Positions 43,793-53,098 are shown, numbered from the stretch's first letter. The stretch is 64,000 nucleotides of DNA from JBJSXJ01 sp044235425 (GCA_044235425.1 JBIIHW010000009.1:78266-142265), one strand, 5' to 3'. Translations and numbers: made by a program. Notes: generated from the letters alone by a model not told the origin.

Positions 43793-43987
43793 ATGAGCGA
43801 ATCGACCAAGCGTAACCGACGGCATTGTTCAGACCAACGAAAGGTTGCCATTCTGCGGGAGGGCTCTCCTCGTGCGGCGGCATCTAAGCGATCACGAGCG
43901 ACCAGCAAGGAACGGGAAGTAACAACGATCGTCCAGCATGGATTAGGCTCGATGAGAAGTAGACGGTCACCAGGTCTCACGACCTGA
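43793..43987 (+). pseudogene. Remnant of an IS3-type transposase orfA
   Basis: The ATG at 43793 has AAGGAG just upstream. The first 23 residues, SESTKRNRRHCSDQRKVAILRE in the conserved part, match the N-terminal helix-turn-helix start of planctomycete IS3-family orfA proteins; after ILRE the frame turns into unrelated Ser/Arg-rich sequence and stops. So only the first exon-like stretch of a transposase survives, and the rest has been lost by frameshift or deletion. No terminal repeats are evident. This is recognition by eye of a short motif. Confidence 0.55.
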
Positions 43988-44208
43988 GCGGAGAATAGGG
44001 CAACGCTGAGGAGCGACGCGATGCCGTCCCAAAGCGAGCCGACTCAGAGGCCAAGACCGCGGGTCCGGCAGTTCGCCACCCAGCGGACTGCCGCTCTTCC
44101 CACTTGGGGATTGGCACCAACGCGATCAACCTTCGCAGCACATGTCGCAGCTGGCACGATGGTGTCAGTAAACTATCGTTGCCAGCGGGCGACTGCGGTC
44201 GAGTTTGG

Positions 44209-44706
44209 TTAGGCGTGGTCGCCAGTGAGCACGGAGGAGTCGATGTTGGTAAGCTGGAAGGCGTTGCGCATGATTACGCGGCCGTCGATCGTGATCGTAG
44301 CCCGGAAGTCGAAGAGCTGTTCGAGACGCTCTTGTAGGGTGACGGAGCAGGTCAGGAGATCTCCGGGACGGGCAAACGTGTAATATCGAGCTTGGTGAAT
44401 GCGCACCAGTACGCCCAGAGCATAACGATTGAAATGCGGATCACTCGTGTCGAATTCGCTCATCGGGTTATATCGAGCAGCGATCAAGATCCCGGCCGAT
44501 TGGGTCGTCAGCTCCTGCATCATGGCACCGGGAAAAATTGGCGCACCCGGAAAATGCCCGGGCAAAAAAAACTCTGCTCCGGTCACTCGCTTGTCCGTTA
44601 CCACCTCCGCATCGTTGCAGCTGAGGACTCGATCCACCAGCAGATAGGGCGGGCGATGATGGAGATACTGAGTCACCTCGGAGAATTCATACTGATAAAA
44701 TGTCAT
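44209..44706 (-). CDS. FabZ-like 3-hydroxyacyl-ACP dehydratase
   Basis: 165 aa hotdog-fold protein. LHHRPPYLLVDRVLS at the N-terminus, then the catalytic segment FFLPGHFPGAPIFPGAMMQEL with H51 and E65, as in FabZ. FabZ dehydrates 3-hydroxyacyl-ACP to trans-2-enoyl-ACP in fatty acid elongation. At 165 aa it is slightly long, and the C-terminal half (MSEFDTSDPHFNRYALGVLVRIHQARYY) diverges from standard FabZ, so it may serve a specialised lipid or polyketide. About 180 bp separate it from the EEP gene upstream. Confidence 0.85.
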   Translation of the reverse strand: MTFYQYEFSEVTQYLHHRPPYLLVDRVLSCNDAEVVTDKRVTGAEFFLPGHFPGAPIFPGAMMQELTTQSAGILIAARYNPMSEFDTSDPHFNRYALGVLVRIHQARYYTFARPGDLLTCSVTLQERLEQLFDFRATITIDGRVIMRNAFQLTNIDSSVLTGDHA

Positions 44707-44887
44707 GTCGTTCCCTGATGGCTTGGTTCATTGCTGATTTCTAAAGTACGAGCGACCGCGCTCGTTATCATCTCGTCCAACTCGCGTTTTGCCAATCCAA
44801 CTCATCCTCAGTTCCAGTTCAGCTCGCACTCACAGCCAGTTTCCAACGACTCCATCTCAGACTACTCAACCTTCAACCGCTCAGGCT

Positions 44888-45628
44888 TTACGACTGGCCT
44901 GGTGGCGCAAATAAGAACTCAGCGACCAGCGGCAAGTGATCGGAAGCCTGGCGAGCGACAGTCGTACGCGAGACGAACCCGCGCTGGAGTTGTAGGGATC
45001 CGCGGAAATAGATACGGTCGAGGGCGCGCACGGGCAATAACGCGGGAAAGGTGCGACTTGTGCCGCAAGCCGACGTGAATCCGGCGGGTTCCAGCAGGGA
45101 TCGGCCAAGGCGTCCCCAAACGTCGTTCATGTCACCAGCTGCAATCACCGCAGTGCCGGTGTGCGTCTGCTGCAAAGCCTCGCTCTCTAAAATCCTGCGT
45201 ACTTGGATGCGTCGTTCAAACTCCGCGAGTCCCAGATGAAAATTGAAGAGCAGCACTCGGCGCGAGTGCTGTTCATCTTGTATCTGGCAATGTGCCACGA
45301 GCGCTCGCCGTCGCTTCTTCCACCGGATCGAAAGATCCAGATCATGGACATCATGTAACGGAAAACGACTCAGTATCGCGTTACCATAAACGCCTTGACG
45401 GAGCTTTACATTGGCCTGAAACGCGCGATGAGAAAACTCGAGTGCTTCACCCAACATATCCACTTGCCGATGATGGCGCGAACGTGGCACGCCGTCATCT
45501 ACTTCTTGCAGAAAAACCACGTCGGGCTGTAAATGCCCGATCGCTTCAATCACACGCTCTGGCCGGTAACGCCGATCAACTCCACCAATTCCCTTATGAA
45601 TATTGTAAGTGACCAATCTTAGTCGCAT
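44888..45628 (-). CDS. Endonuclease/exonuclease/phosphatase (EEP) family protein
   Basis: 246 aa from the ATG at 45628; a GTG at 45649 overlaps the stop of the DUF1501 gene (GTGA) and could be the coupled start instead. EEP-fold landmarks: MRLRLVTYNIHKGIGG (Asn9), PDVVFLQEVDD (Glu42), LLFNFHLGL, AVIAAGDMNDVWG and the final ASDHLPLVAEF. The family includes phosphodiesterases acting on nucleic acids, phospholipids or inositol phosphates; small bacterial members of this type have no assigned substrate. No signal peptide, so cytoplasmic. Same strand as the DUF1501 module upstream. Confidence 0.88.
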   Translation of the reverse strand: MRLRLVTYNIHKGIGGVDRRYRPERVIEAIGHLQPDVVFLQEVDDGVPRSRHHRQVDMLGEALEFSHRAFQANVKLRQGVYGNAILSRFPLHDVHDLDLSIRWKKRRRALVAHCQIQDEQHSRRVLLFNFHLGLAEFERRIQVRRILESEALQQTHTGTAVIAAGDMNDVWGRLGRSLLEPAGFTSACGTSRTFPALLPVRALDRIYFRGSLQLQRGFVSRTTVARQASDHLPLVAEFLFAPPGQS

Positions 45629-45645
45629 ACCTGCCCGCGTCTCAG

Positions 45646-47220
45646 TCACGCCTCCATGATTCCCTTAACGACCTTGCCGTGCACATCGGTGAGTCGGAAA
45701 TCACGGCCGGCATAGCGATAGGTCAATTGTTCATGATTAAGTCCCAGCAAGTGCAGAATGGTGGCATGAAAATCATGGATATGAACTTTATCGACAGTCG
45801 CATAATAGCCGTAATCATCGGTTGCTCCGTGAGCATGACCGCCGCGCACACCGCCGCCTGCCAGCCACATCGTGAAGCCTTCAGGATTATGATCGCGTCC
45901 ATCACTTCCTTGGACTGTTGGTGTACGCCCAAATTCGCCACCCCAAATCACCAGAGTGTCGGCGAGCAGCCCACGTGCCTTCAGGTCCGTCAGCAAACCA
46001 GCGATCGGCTTATCCACTTCGCGCGCATTTTTTTCATGTCCTTGCTTGAGCTGGCTGTGCTGATCCCACTGCACGTTGGCATCGCTATGGGTTACCTGTA
46101 CAAAGCGAACTCCACGTTCCGCGAATCGTCGGGCGAGTAAACATTGACGACCGAAGTTCGCCGTCACAGGATCATCCAGACCGTACAGCTGTCGAGTCGT
46201 AGCCGTCTCATCTTCCAATCGCTCCACTTCTGGCATTGCGCGCTGCATGCGAAAGGCCAGTTCAAATGAGGCAATGCGTCCTTCGAGTGCCTGCTGGGGG
46301 CCGGTCTGCTGCAAGTGCTGCTGATTCAAACGAGCGATGAAATCAAGTTGGCGTCGCTGTACTTCCTCCGTTGTCTCAGCGGCCCGCACAATATGGCGCA
46401 CACGAGCTTGATCCGCGGGCACGCTGGCGTTACCCAGCGGAGTACCTTGGAAGACAGCTGGCAGGAAAGCTGATCCCCAGTTGTTCACTCCGCCATGAGC
46501 GAGAGTGGGGCAAATCGTGACAAAACCTGGCAAATCGCGATTCTCACTACCCAATCCATAGGTCACCCATGACCCCATGCTGGGACGCACGAAATTGTCG
46601 CTGCCGGTGTGGAGTTTCAACACGGCGCCACCATGAGCCGCATTCGTGCCATGCAAGGAATGAACCATGCAGAGATCGTCTACGTGGCGGGCTACGTGTG
46701 GAAAAAGCTCGCTTACCCACTGACCGCAGGCCCCATGCTGCTGAAATTTCCACGGTGATTGATAGATCGTGCCGGTCGGAGCAAATTGTACTCGCGGCTT
46801 GTCAAACGGCAGCGGCTTACCGTGATCACGTGCCAGCAAGGGTTTATAGTCAAAGGTATCGAGATGCGAAGGCCCACCCTTCATGAACAAAAAAATCACG
46901 CGCCGCGCTTGGGGGGGGAAATGGGGTGAGCGCGGCTGTAGTGGATCAATCCTGGTTTCAGCAGAGTTTGCCGAGGCACTCGAATCATTGACGCGGTTGG
47001 AACTGATTGAGCCTGCGGAAGGTGTTGAATTCGAGTTGCCCGGCGTTTGTTTGGCCGTCGGCGTCGCCGGCGCCTCGTCGCCCCGCAGCAGACCGTTTTC
47101 AGCCAGCAATGCGGTGAATGCGAGATGTCCAAAGCCCACGGCTGTCGATCGCAAGAGTTCGCGCCGACTAAAGGCAGTAGCCGCCAGGAAACCGGTTTTC
47201 TCATTCCGATCAGCGCACAT
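45646..47220 (-). CDS. DUF1501 family protein with Tat signal (second module)
   Basis: 524 aa from the ATG at 47220, which overlaps the last 11 bases of the DUF1549 gene; an in-frame ATG at 47232 is possible. Twin-arginine signal FSRRELLRSTAVGFGHLAF, then a Ser/Asn/Thr-rich linker, then DUF1501: RRVIFLFMKGGPSHLDTFDYKP, SLHGTNAAHGGAVLKLHTGSDN, VQVTHSDANVQWDQHSQLKQGHEKNAREVDKPIAGLL, GGEFGRTPTVQGSDGRDHNPEGF. Those long motifs are given here in separate pieces of the protein. This class of DUF1501 is usually encoded together with a DUF1549/DUF1553 protein, as here, and is translationally coupled to it. Exported by Tat; function unknown. Confidence 0.88.
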   Translation of the reverse strand: MCADRNEKTGFLAATAFSRRELLRSTAVGFGHLAFTALLAENGLLRGDEAPATPTAKQTPGNSNSTPSAGSISSNRVNDSSASANSAETRIDPLQPRSPHFPPQARRVIFLFMKGGPSHLDTFDYKPLLARDHGKPLPFDKPRVQFAPTGTIYQSPWKFQQHGACGQWVSELFPHVARHVDDLCMVHSLHGTNAAHGGAVLKLHTGSDNFVRPSMGSWVTYGLGSENRDLPGFVTICPTLAHGGVNNWGSAFLPAVFQGTPLGNASVPADQARVRHIVRAAETTEEVQRRQLDFIARLNQQHLQQTGPQQALEGRIASFELAFRMQRAMPEVERLEDETATTRQLYGLDDPVTANFGRQCLLARRFAERGVRFVQVTHSDANVQWDQHSQLKQGHEKNAREVDKPIAGLLTDLKARGLLADTLVIWGGEFGRTPTVQGSDGRDHNPEGFTMWLAGGGVRGGHAHGATDDYGYYATVDKVHIHDFHATILHLLGLNHEQLTYRYAGRDFRLTDVHGKVVKGIMEA

Positions 47221-49741
47221 AAATAAACTCATTCGTGGCGAGAATCGATTGCACCAGCCAGCCCCAGGCCAAAGACGCCGTCTGGTTGTTTTCCGGAGAG
47301 GTGGGTGTTGATTCGGCGAGAAACTCGCTCGCCATGCGCAGTTCATCTTCCGTCGCCGGTCGGCCGAGTGCTCGCAGGTAGACTGCCCTCACTCGTGCCT
47401 CTGGGCTGTCGCCCGCTTCGCGCTGCACCACCTCCGCCAGCGACTGGGCGGCCTGCTGCACGAGCTTGCTGTTCATCATAAAGAGAGCTTGGGGAGCGAT
47501 CGTCGTGGTCTCACGGTGGCCATTAAGAACTGCGGCGTCGGTGTAGTCGAACAGCTGAAAAACATCATACAAATTATTGCGGATGACGGGCAAATAAAGT
47601 GAGCGTCTCGGACTATCATACTTAGTGCCATCTTTCGAGGTGTGATCGAAAAGATAGTCACGATTCTTGACGTGCAAGAGGGAGCCGCCCATGGTTTGAT
47701 CGAGGGAGTCTCCGGCGGCTAGCAAGGCATCGCGCACGGCCTCGGCTTCTAGCCGGCGCAGCGAAGCGCGTCCCTGCCAGCGATTCTCGGGATCGGCTTC
47801 AGCCAGTCGTAAACTGGCCGGACTGCGCAGCTGACTGCTCAACTGATAGGTGGTGGAGAGTACAAGCGAGCGCTGCCAGGCTTTGAACGACCAGCCGCGC
47901 GCGACGAAATCCTGGGCGAGCCAATCCAGCAAACGCGGGTTTACCGGCCGCTCTCCGAGTTCACCAAAGTTATCCGGCGACGCGACAATTCCTTGACCAA
48001 AGTGCCAACGCCACAGTCGATTCACAATCACTCGACTGGTTAGTGGGTGATGCGGATCAACGAGCCAATTGGCTAGTTCCAGTCGTCCGCTCCGATCACT
48101 GGGCATCAGGACGCTGGTTGGCACGGAAGACGAGACGGCCTGGTCAAGCACTCGCGGAATTGATCGAGGTACGACAGCACCCAAGTTCAGGTGATTACCG
48201 CGCACATGAATGGCGACATCGGTAACTTTGCCCTCAGCGGCCCCCAGGGCAGTTGGTACTTCGGGAGCCGCTTTTTCGAGTGCCGCCAACTCATCGCGGA
48301 GACGTTTAAGTTCCTGCTTGGCATCCTCGGTCAATTTATCTTCCGTGAACTGTGCGATGGCTTGTTTGCGAGCGGCGACTTGAGCGAGGTGAGCGGTTCG
48401 ACGTTCACGCTGCTCGGGCGTGGGAATTTCATTTTCGTACCAGCGCGCCACTTTGGTGAAGTGTTCCATCGTGCGTGTGCTTTTGAAAATGCCGGCCAGA
48501 GCGTAGTAGTCGCGCGTGCCGAGTGGGTCGAATTTATGATCATGGCAGCGTGCGCAGCCTAAGGTCAGTCCAAGCATCGCGCGGCCAAAGGTATCAACTT
48601 GCTCGTCGACAATATCCATTTCCATTTTTTGGCCGTCGACTTCGGCGAGCACTTTAGGGCCGAGTCCAAGAAAGCCCGTTGCCACGAGTCGCTCGTTGAC
48701 GATTTCCCAGTCGTCCGTGCCGGGCAATAAGTCACCCGCTAGCTGCTCCCGGACAAATTGATCGTACGGTTTGTCGCGATTGAAGGCGCGGACGACGTAG
48801 TCGCGATATCTCCAGGCGTTACCGAAAGCAACATTTTCATCGAGTCCATTAGAATCGGCGTAGCGGGCGACATCCAGCCAGTGGCGAGCCCAGCGTTCGC
48901 CGTAACGTGGTGAAGCGAGTAAGCGATCCACTTGCCGCGCGAGATAATCCGGCTCTTGGTTGGCAAGAGCTTCCAAAACATCAGCGGGCCGCGGCGGCAG
49001 CCCCGTCAGATCAAACGTAACTCGTCGTAGCAACGTGACTTGATCGGCTGCCTCCACGGGTTCGACCTGTGCGTCTTCGAGTTTCTCCAGCACGAAAAAG
49101 TCCAACGGAGCTTGGGCCCAGTGGGGCTGCCGAACCGCCGCATCCCGTGGCGTGAGCGTGGGCCGTGGTCGTAGCGACCAGAATTGGCGGCCCTCGGCAA
49201 TGCGCGCATCATCGACAACACCTCGGGGGCGAGCGGCTGCCGCGGTGACGCCAGGCAACGTCGCACCGCGTTTAATCCATTCCGTTAAATCGGCAATCAC
49301 CTCCGCTGGCAATTTCTTCTCGGGTGGCATGCGCAGATTGGCATCTTGATGGCTGACGGCGATCAACAGCAGGCTTTCGTCGGGCTTGCCAGGCACAATC
49401 AGACCTCCCGACTTACCACCTTGAGCGATGGCTTCCGGACGGTCCAGCCGCAATTTGCCTTCCTGCTGCTCCGCACCGTGGCAGTCGGCGCAGTGAGTGA
49501 GCAGGGCCGGCCGCACTTTCGCCTCGAACCACTGCAGGTTCTGTGCGGCGTCATCGGCACAAGCGATTGGTAAGAATGCTCGCCAGCTGGCAGAGGTGAG
49601 GAGGGTCAGGCTGATCGCCAAGAGCTGGGCCGCGCGGCGGGGCGAGTGCAGCAAGGGCGTCGCCCGTGGCCGTGTACGTGATCGTGTTGATCGCCATGCT
49701 CGCGGCGAGAAGCGGAATCGGTGTACTAGGATCAGCAGCAT
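47210..49741 (-). CDS. Cytochrome-domain DUF1549/DUF1553 secreted protein
   Basis: 843 aa. Basic leader and signal (AAQLLAISLTLLTSA) then the cytochrome C domain with CADCHGAEQQEGKLRLD (CxxCH) and its MPPEKKLP end, then DUF1549 (LLRRVTFDLTGLPPRPADVLEAL and ERWARHWLDVARYADSNG), then another CxxCH (LGCARCHDHKFDPL), and DUF1553 at the C-terminus (RVIVNRLWRWHFGQGIVASPDNFGELG, VYLRALGRPATEDELRMA). It starts just after the DUF1080 stop and overlaps the DUF1501 start. Members are predicted to be surface-exposed haem proteins; their substrate or redox partner is not known. Confidence 0.9.
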   Translation of the reverse strand: MLLILVHRFRFSPRAWRSTRSRTRPRATPLLHSPRRAAQLLAISLTLLTSASWRAFLPIACADDAAQNLQWFEAKVRPALLTHCADCHGAEQQEGKLRLDRPEAIAQGGKSGGLIVPGKPDESLLLIAVSHQDANLRMPPEKKLPAEVIADLTEWIKRGATLPGVTAAAARPRGVVDDARIAEGRQFWSLRPRPTLTPRDAAVRQPHWAQAPLDFFVLEKLEDAQVEPVEAADQVTLLRRVTFDLTGLPPRPADVLEALANQEPDYLARQVDRLLASPRYGERWARHWLDVARYADSNGLDENVAFGNAWRYRDYVVRAFNRDKPYDQFVREQLAGDLLPGTDDWEIVNERLVATGFLGLGPKVLAEVDGQKMEMDIVDEQVDTFGRAMLGLTLGCARCHDHKFDPLGTRDYYALAGIFKSTRTMEHFTKVARWYENEIPTPEQRERRTAHLAQVAARKQAIAQFTEDKLTEDAKQELKRLRDELAALEKAAPEVPTALGAAEGKVTDVAIHVRGNHLNLGAVVPRSIPRVLDQAVSSSVPTSVLMPSDRSGRLELANWLVDPHHPLTSRVIVNRLWRWHFGQGIVASPDNFGELGERPVNPRLLDWLAQDFVARGWSFKAWQRSLVLSTTYQLSSQLRSPASLRLAEADPENRWQGRASLRRLEAEAVRDALLAAGDSLDQTMGGSLLHVKNRDYLFDHTSKDGTKYDSPRRSLYLPVIRNNLYDVFQLFDYTDAAVLNGHRETTTIAPQALFMMNSKLVQQAAQSLAEVVQREAGDSPEARVRAVYLRALGRPATEDELRMASEFLAESTPTSPENNQTASLAWGWLVQSILATNEFIYVR

Positions 49742-49750
49742 GAGCCAGCC

Positions 49751-51184
49751 TCACTTGGTCGCAAGCTTCTTCAACCGAATACCACGAAATTCTACCGGGT
49801 CATTGTGTCCGGCAAAACCGAAATGTCCTTCGAGCAGGTCCTTACCGGGATGTGGCAGGTCGTTCATGAACGTGTTGACTTGGCTGACATCGCCGGAGAG
49901 GATGCGAGTGCCGTTGAGTTCGACGGTGAGGGAGTGGCCTTGAGCGGTCACCTCCATGAAATTCCATTGACCGACTGGTCGAAGATAGCCGCGCTGGGGT
50001 GCGATCATGCCATAGACGGCGCCGGTGTATTGGCGCGCATCCAGCTTGGCATATTTGGCATCTTCATCGTCCAGGATTTGAATTTCACACATGCCCTGGT
50101 AGGAGGCTCGCCCCTGTCCCGGGTAGCGAATTGCCAGTCCATTGTTTCCGGCGGCTGGTAATTTGAATTCGACCTGTGCGACGAAGTCGGCAAACTTTTC
50201 GGTGGTGAAGAGCACGTCGCCTTTACCGGGCTTACAGACCAGGCTGCCAGCACGCACTTCATAACTATCGGTGGAGCCTTGCCAGCCGGTGAGATCGCGG
50301 CCATTGAAGAGTTCGGCAAAACCTTCACCGGCATGTTCCTTTAGCCAGCGATTGGCCTCTTCGGCTTCCATGTCACGTACCAGCACATTCCGCCAGCGAA
50401 TTTCGCCGCCGTGTGTTTGCAGCTGCAGCGGCCCCGTTTTCGGTAAGGCGCGAGCTCGATCCCAGTAGTTTTCCAGGCGTGCGTGATGGACGACGAGTCG
50501 ATCATTCAGGTAGACCGTTACTCGCTCTCCCACCATCACGATGCGGAATTTGTTCCACTCGCCAAAGGGCCGGTCCGCAAGCACCAGCGGATGGCGCCCG
50601 GGCGAGTTGGGAGCGTTGTTGAAGAGCCCGCCCGAGCCTTTATCCGCACCACGATCCCACTTTCCACCTTCCTTGGTGTAATCCCAGATTTGGACTTGTG
50701 GAGTGGCGCGGAGGTAAATACCGCTGTCGGCTTTGGCCACCGTTTTGTATTCGAGCAGAAGTTCACAATCTCCGAGTTCACGATCGGTGGTGAGATAGGC
50801 ACCTTGACCATCATTGATCAGTTCTTGGCCTTCAACTCGCCAGTGTTTCAGCGCATCGTCGGTTTCGGCCTTGAGCTTGGCGGTTCGTTCGTCGGCCGGG
50901 AGTTGTTCTAGTTTGCGTGGATCAAACTGCGTTTGGCCGTGCCAGCCGTCTAGGTTCGCGCCGTTAAAGAGCGGCGTGAAGCCGGTGGGCAAGTTGGCGG
51001 AAGGAACGCTGCTGGCAGGAGGGGCCTGCGCGGGAACTTTCCCTTGCGCCTGGACGAGTGACGCTGGAACGTGGGTAGTGGTGAGCAGGATGACGAGCGA
51101 GGAGACGATGCGGGTAGTGCGAGCGATCAACGGGACATGGCGATAGGGACGGCGCGTCACCGATCGGGCTAGTGAGGAGGGCAT
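49751..51184 (-). CDS. Secreted protein with two DUF1080 (3-keto-disaccharide hydrolase) domains
   Basis: 477 aa. Signal peptide (IVSSLVILLTTTHVPASLVQAQ), then two DUF1080 concanavalin-like domains: about 70-265 (FTPLFNGANLDGWHGQ, SGIYLRATPQVQIWDY, NKFRIVMVGERVTVYLNDRLV) and about 285-475 (FAELFNGRDLTGWQGS, NGLAIRYPGQGRASYQGMCEIQI, GQWNFMEVTAQGHSLTVELNGTRI). The family is now associated with 3-keto-disaccharide hydrolase activity. The duplication within one chain and its position at the head of a DUF1549/DUF1501 operon suggest a role in carbohydrate handling at the cell surface. Catalytic residues were not identified by eye. Confidence 0.85.
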   Translation of the reverse strand: MPSSLARSVTRRPYRHVPLIARTTRIVSSLVILLTTTHVPASLVQAQGKVPAQAPPASSVPSANLPTGFTPLFNGANLDGWHGQTQFDPRKLEQLPADERTAKLKAETDDALKHWRVEGQELINDGQGAYLTTDRELGDCELLLEYKTVAKADSGIYLRATPQVQIWDYTKEGGKWDRGADKGSGGLFNNAPNSPGRHPLVLADRPFGEWNKFRIVMVGERVTVYLNDRLVVHHARLENYWDRARALPKTGPLQLQTHGGEIRWRNVLVRDMEAEEANRWLKEHAGEGFAELFNGRDLTGWQGSTDSYEVRAGSLVCKPGKGDVLFTTEKFADFVAQVEFKLPAAGNNGLAIRYPGQGRASYQGMCEIQILDDEDAKYAKLDARQYTGAVYGMIAPQRGYLRPVGQWNFMEVTAQGHSLTVELNGTRILSGDVSQVNTFMNDLPHPGKDLLEGHFGFAGHNDPVEFRGIRLKKLATK

Positions 51185-51224
51185 GGGCGAGGTCTCCGGC
51201 GGGGTGGAGCGAGAGATGGATACT

Positions 51225-51320
51225 GAGGGGGAGTTTTCGAGTGAGGGTGGGGAGAGGGATTTTGTGGTGTTGGGGGATGTGGGGTGTGGGGTGTGGGGAG
51301 TGGGGAGTGACTGAGGGGTG
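51225..51320 (+). repeat. G-rich low-complexity tract
   Basis: Reiterated GTGGGGAG/GTGTGGGG-type units on the plus strand between the DUF420 and DUF1080 genes; multiple G3-G5 runs with quadruplex potential. The transcribed RNA from the minus strand would be C-rich. Confidence 0.7.
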
Positions 51321-51328
51321 ACAGCAGA

Positions 51329-51841
51329 TTACGTCGCGCGAGTGGCCACGAACGCCAGGTAGTAGAACACCCAGCCGGTGAGGGAAGTCGATGTCATCAG
51401 GAGGGCGGCAAGCCAACCCCAGCGGCGGTGGAACTGGCTGTGAGGGCCGGGCAGTGGTGGCCGGGGAAATTTTTTCAGGGCGGCGAGGATGAGAATCGTC
51501 CAGACGACGAGAGTGGGAATGGCACATGCCAGGTGAATGCTCAAACTAATCCATACTCCACACCAGCCCTCGGAGCTGTAATACGGGGAGCCGACCGCTC
51601 GCGCTCGCCAATCCGTGAAGAATCGCATGTCGATCTCAAATGCGGTGACGGCGATGAGCAGGATGGTAGCGAGGACGAGTTGGATGGTTTTGTGCTGGGC
51701 GAATTGCCGACGTTTCTTGACGAGTCGAATGCTGACAGCCATCACGGGCAGGACCGCGAACATGGCGAGAAACACCACATCCAGCATCAGTGAAGCGCGG
51801 GTGCCTAGGAATCCATTCATGCCTTCTGCCAACAGGATCAA
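51329..51841 (-). CDS. DUF420 family membrane protein
   Basis: 170 aa with four or five hydrophobic segments (LMLDVVFLAMFAVLPVMAVSI, LVLATILLIAVTAFEI, ISLSIHLACAIPTLVVWTILILAALKKF, WLAALLMTSTSLTGWVFYYLAFV, taken piecewise). Conserved His in RRQFAQHKTIQL and SIHLACAIPTL and the HRRWGW segment before the last helix suggest the DUF420 family, related to cytochrome oxidase assembly or haem-binding membrane proteins, as in YozB. Precise role unknown. It follows the PhoD gene by about 98 bp and precedes the DUF1080 gene by a 144-bp G-rich gap, all on the minus strand. Confidence 0.78.
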   Translation of the reverse strand: MILLAEGMNGFLGTRASLMLDVVFLAMFAVLPVMAVSIRLVKKRRQFAQHKTIQLVLATILLIAVTAFEIDMRFFTDWRARAVGSPYYSSEGWCGVWISLSIHLACAIPTLVVWTILILAALKKFPRPPLPGPHSQFHRRWGWLAALLMTSTSLTGWVFYYLAFVATRAT

Positions 51842-51939
51842 AACAGGCCTCGTTGCATCAAGTTGAGAATTAGCTGGAGCGTGACATGGTACTAGTTGGC
51901 AGAGCTTATCGAAAGCACCGCTTTGACGACGGCGGCGAG

Positions 51940-53070
51940 TTAGGGGGACTGCAGCTCGCTTAAACGGACTCGTTGTTGCAACACGATGCCGCCAACTTCA
52001 TCACGCACTTGCAGGCGGATCAGCGGATCGCTCTGTTCCCAGTCGATATCAACGACGCCGAAATTGGTGTCGAAGTAGGTGAGTCCCACGCGATAAGAGT
52101 TGATTTGATTGGCAAATCGGACACCGCTCGTCGTCAGATTGCCACTGGGCACGTTCAAGCTGCTGCTGGTGACATCGAAGAGTGGATAGCCGACATAATC
52201 GCGGTGCTGTTTGTCGAGTTTCGCGATTTCGGCGAGGTGTCGATCTCCGCTGAGCACGATGACGCCGTTGGCTTTGGTATCGCGAATGAGTTGGAGGAAT
52301 CGACGTCGTTGGAGTGGGAAGTTGCCCCAGGTTTCGGACCCATGTTCGTCGGCGACGAGTTGAATGCTGGAGCCGATGAGTCGTACTTCGGCCGGCTGCT
52401 GTAATTGCTCGGCGAGCCATTTCCACTGTGCTTCGCCGAGGATCGTGGCGACGGGAGCGAGATTGGGGCGATAGACGCCGCGGACTCCTTCGCCCGGCTC
52501 GCCGGGCGGGAAACCTTTGAGCAGTTGGCTACGAAAGTAGCGAGTGTCGAGGAGAATGAGTTGGACACGCTTACCTGGAGGGCCGGAGATTTGGGACCAG
52601 TAGACGCCTTCTTGCTGCCGTCGCGGATCGTCCGCTGGAACTCGTAAGAAATCGAGGAACGCCTGTTGAGAGAGGCGTTTACTTGGGTATTCGACGCCAC
52701 CATCATTCGCGCCGTAATCATGATCATCCCAGGTGCCGAGCACGGGAATTGCGGCCCGTAATCGCTCAAAACCGGGTTGTTGATCGAGGAGCCGGTATTT
52801 GGCCTTGAGCACTTCGACATCTTCGCTGTCGCCGTAGATGTTGTCGCCAAGGAAGACGAATGATTGAGGCTGGGCAGCAAGGATGGCTTCCCAAATGGGT
52901 TGTGGCTTGTCTTGTTTAGCACAAGAGCCGAAGGCGATGCGCCGAGTTGGCTCGGCAGCTTCTAACGTGGCCTCGGGCAACGTTGGCGAAATGAGGAAGG
53001 TGTTGGTGGCAAGCAGCAGACCAGCGACTGCGGCGATCAGGTGTTTCATCCAGCGAGGCACGCGTTTCAT
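51940..53070 (-). CDS. PhoD-like secreted phosphatase
   Basis: 376 aa (start at 53070; alternatives at 53088 and 53049). Signal anchor HLIAAVAGLLLATNTFLI, then the alkaline phosphatase D metallophosphatase fold: IAFGSCAKQDKPQPIW, FVFLGDNIYGDS, LGTWDDHDYGANDGG, LILLDTRYFRS, LSGDRHLAEI. These Asp, Asn and His residues form the binuclear metal site. Substrates in the family are phosphodiesters or phosphomonoesters, including lipid and teichoic acids. Separated from the Met-Gly-rich protein gene by 100 bp that contains a strong hairpin. Confidence 0.9.
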   Translation of the reverse strand: MKRVPRWMKHLIAAVAGLLLATNTFLISPTLPEATLEAAEPTRRIAFGSCAKQDKPQPIWEAILAAQPQSFVFLGDNIYGDSEDVEVLKAKYRLLDQQPGFERLRAAIPVLGTWDDHDYGANDGGVEYPSKRLSQQAFLDFLRVPADDPRRQQEGVYWSQISGPPGKRVQLILLDTRYFRSQLLKGFPPGEPGEGVRGVYRPNLAPVATILGEAQWKWLAEQLQQPAEVRLIGSSIQLVADEHGSETWGNFPLQRRRFLQLIRDTKANGVIVLSGDRHLAEIAKLDKQHRDYVGYPLFDVTSSSLNVPSGNLTTSGVRFANQINSYRVGLTYFDTNFGVVDIDWEQSDPLIRLQVRDEVGGIVLQQRVRLSELQSP

Positions 53071-53098
53071 AGGAGCGGCAGTCCACATTAATGAAGAA

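Larger units (their letters stand above)
43586..44208. other. Intergenic region with hairpins and transposase debris
   Basis: About 620 bp without an intact gene. It contains the hairpin after the WD40 gene, a second small hairpin (CCGTGGG 43723-43729 with CCCACGG 43736-43742), a transposase orfA fragment, and about 200 bp (roughly 44000-44200) in which I recognise nothing. Confidence 0.6.

Noticed and set aside
43960..44200. Possible catalytic RNA or intron end after the transposase stub
   Set aside because: I looked for group II intron domain V and SRP- or RNase P-like motifs and saw none.
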